DNA from: CAZNGF01 sp964572855
GTDB taxonomy: Bacteria; Bipolaricaulota; Bipolaricaulia; RBG-16-55-9; JAJCYT01
Assembly: GCA_964572855.1 (NCBI GenBank)
Contig: CAZNGF010000093.1
Coordinates: 1 to 5,670, forward strand
Direction of reading: 5' to 3'
Length of the DNA: 5,670 nucleotides
The notes beneath the pieces were generated by a model, which saw only the letters and a list, made by a program, of their open reading frames with translations, was not told the DNA's origin and made no database searches. Positions 4,209-5,670 of this stretch are shown piece after piece; position 1 is the first letter of the stretch, and the number at the start of each line of letters is the position of its first letter. The position numbers and the translations under genes are program-made.

Positions 4209-5670
4209 GTGGGCAGCGCGCCAAGCCGCAACGCCGTCGCCGGGGCGCCGCCGGCGGCGGACGCCATCCCGGTGCCGGGCCTGACGCGCGGGCGCCGCCG
4301 CGCCATCACGGTGGGCGTCATGCTCTCGCTGTTTCTGGCCGCGCTGGACGCCACCGTGGTCAGCACGGCCATGCCCACCGTGATCGCCCAACTCGGCGGC
4401 TTTCAAGTTTACAGCTGGGTGTTCTCGGCTTTCATGCTGACCTCGACCGTGACGGTCCCGCTCTGGGGCCGGCTCAGCGACCTCTACGGGCGCAAGCGCT
4501 TCTACCTGGTCGGCATCGCGCTGTTCGTGCTCAGCTCGGCGCTGGCCGGGATGTCGACCTCGATGGAGATGCTCATCTGGACGCGCGCGCTGCAGGGCTT
4601 GGGGGCGGGCGCGGTCATGACGCTCAGCATCACGATCGTGGGGGAGATCTACTCGCTGGAGCAGCGCGCGCGCATTCAGGGGCTGTTCAGCGGGGTGTGG
4701 GGCTTTGCGAGCATCGTGGGGCCGCTGGCCGGAGGGTTCCTGACCGACGCGCTCGACTGGCGTTGGGTGTTCTACGTCAACTTGCCCTTCGGCCTGCTGG
4801 CCGCGCTGGTCGTGCTCTGGGCGCTCAAGGAACCCAAGCGCGACACCGCCCACGTCAAGGTCGACTACCTGGGCGCCGCCGCGCTGGCCGGCTCGATGAC
4901 GCTGCTGCTGCTGGGCCTGATGCGCGGGGGGCAACTGGCCGCTTGGACCGAGCCCGGCGTGGTCGTGCTGTTGGGCGCGAGCGCGCTGCTGCTGGCCGCG
5001 TTCGTGGCGGTCGAGCGGCGCGTGGCCGAGCCCATCCTGCCGCTGCAGCTGTTCCGCAACCGCATCTTCACAGCCGCGGCGGCCACGGGGCTGTGCGTCG
5101 GGATGGCCATGTTCGGCTCGATCTCGTTTCTGCCGCTGTTCGTCCAAGCCGTCATCGGCACCTCGGCCACCGAGGCCGGCACGACGCTCACGCCGTTCAT
5201 GCTGGGATGGGTCGTCTCCTCCTCGGTGGGCGGGCGCGTGCTGTTGCGGGTCGGCTACCGCCGCACGGTGTTCGCCGGCATGGGTTTCCTGCTCACGGGC
5301 TTTGCGCTGTTTACGACCTTCGGGGTCGAGACCGTGCGCGCTTACGTCCTGTTCGCGGTCGCGCTGGCGGGAATCGGCATGGGCATGATCATCGTGAGCC
5401 TGCTGCTGGGCGTCCAGAACGCCGTGCCCAAGAGACAACTCGGGATCGCGACCTCGGCCTCGCTGTTCACGCGCTCGATCGGCGGGACGATCGGCGTGGC
5501 CGTCTACGGCACCGTGCTCACGCTCGGGATGCAGGCCGCGCTCGATTCGCTGCCGCTGGAGGGAATCGAGCCCGCGCACGTCGCGCAGATCCAGGAGCTC
5601 GCCGCCCAGCCCGAAGCGCTCATCAGCCGGGCGGAGGGGCTCGACCCCGAAGCGCTGGCCCCCTTGCGCG
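4209..5670 (+). CDS. DHA2-family MFS exporter, EmrB/QacA-like (3' end cut by window)
   Basis: This is an inner-membrane proton-coupled antiporter of the 14-helix drug:H+ antiporter-2 family, which exports drugs, dyes or metabolites. 487 residues are visible, so the last helix and tail are probably missing. A soluble, Ala/Pro-rich and then Arg-rich N-terminus (GRRR at 28-31) precedes helix 1. Motifs: LAALDATVVSTAMPT with D47 in helix 1 (family motif D1), motif A GRLSDLYGRKR at 87-97, TRALQGLGAGAVM (motif B, with its arginine), and motif C ending VGPLAGG at 170-176, followed by DWRWVFYVNLPFG, a hallmark of DHA2 proteins. Further hydrophobic helices follow, and FTRSIGGTIGVAVYGTVL marks the region of helix 13. 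The start is GTG 4209. No EmrA-type membrane fusion gene or TetR/MarR-type regulator is in view. The substrate cannot be inferred. Confidence 0.92.
   Translation, partial: MGSAPSRNAVAGAPPAADAIPVPGLTRGRRRAITVGVMLSLFLAALDATVVSTAMPTVIAQLGGFQVYSWVFSAFMLTSTVTVPLWGRLSDLYGRKRFYLVGIALFVLSSALAGMSTSMEMLIWTRALQGLGAGAVMTLSITIVGEIYSLEQRARIQGLFSGVWGFASIVGPLAGGFLTDALDWRWVFYVNLPFGLLAALVVLWALKEPKRDTAHVKVDYLGAAALAGSMTLLLLGLMRGGQLAAWTEPGVVVLLGASALLLAAFVAVERRVAEPILPLQLFRNRIFTAAAATGLCVGMAMFGSISFLPLFVQAVIGTSATEAGTTLTPFMLGWVVSSSVGGRVLLRVGYRRTVFAGMGFLLTGFALFTTFGVETVRAYVLFAVALAGIGMGMIIVSLLLGVQNAVPKRQLGIATSASLFTRSIGGTIGVAVYGTVLTLGMQAALDSLPLEGIEPAHVAQIQELAAQPEALISRAEGLDPEALAPLR

Noticed and set aside
3960..5579. A 539-codon open frame on the minus strand, opposite the MFS gene and the start of livG
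   Set aside because: It is rich in Arg, Gln, His and Asp with no recognisable domain, crosses two well-supported genes, and is the expected by-product of GC-rich third positions in the MFS gene.

Overview
The window is uniformly GC-rich, with codon third positions dominated by G and C. It reads as an ordinary chromosomal segment of a high-GC bacterium. Both tRNA genes encode their 3' CCA, and most genes use ATG starts with sigma-70-like promoters. I cannot name the organism. The Asp-rich motif in the secreted protein resembles motifs common in Myxococcota and other delta-proteobacterial lineages, but this is only a weak hint. I see no insertion sequence, phage gene, CRISPR array or integrase.

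Layout, left to right. (1) Positions 1-656, minus strand: the N-terminal part of a PLP enzyme of the D-threonine aldolase / D-serine dehydratase family, cut by the window edge. (2) Positions 657-753: a compact divergent control region in which the seven bases TTGCCAA appear to serve as the -35 hexamer in both directions. (3) Positions 754-1683, plus strand: an unrecognised exported protein of 309 residues with a signal peptide, four cysteines and an Asp-rich loop. (4) Positions 1708-2688, minus strand: a small RNA-metabolism block of a promoter, tRNA-Gln(TTG), rnc (RNase III), a second promoter and tRNA-Arg(CCT). (5) Positions 2703-4101, minus strand: two overlapping ABC ATPase genes of the LivF and LivG type, with no permease or binding protein beside them. 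(6) Positions 4102-4208: a divergent spacer. (7) Positions 4209-5670, plus strand: a DHA2-type (EmrB/QacA-like) major facilitator drug or metabolite exporter starting at GTG and cut by the right edge.

How the parts fit. The livG-livF pair would energise a branched-chain or hydrophobic amino acid importer whose membrane subunits must lie elsewhere. The D-amino-acid enzyme also concerns amino acid metabolism, but nothing in the sequence ties it to the transporter. The tRNA-Gln/rnc pair looks like one transcription unit, because rnc has no visible promoter of its own, whereas tRNA-Arg appears to have one. The MFS gene is transcribed away from livG and may share control with it. The most interesting points are the shared -35 element, the near-leaderless start of the PLP enzyme, the tRNA-rnc-tRNA arrangement, the orphan ATPase pair and the unrecognised exported protein. 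I found no convincing new multi-gene system.
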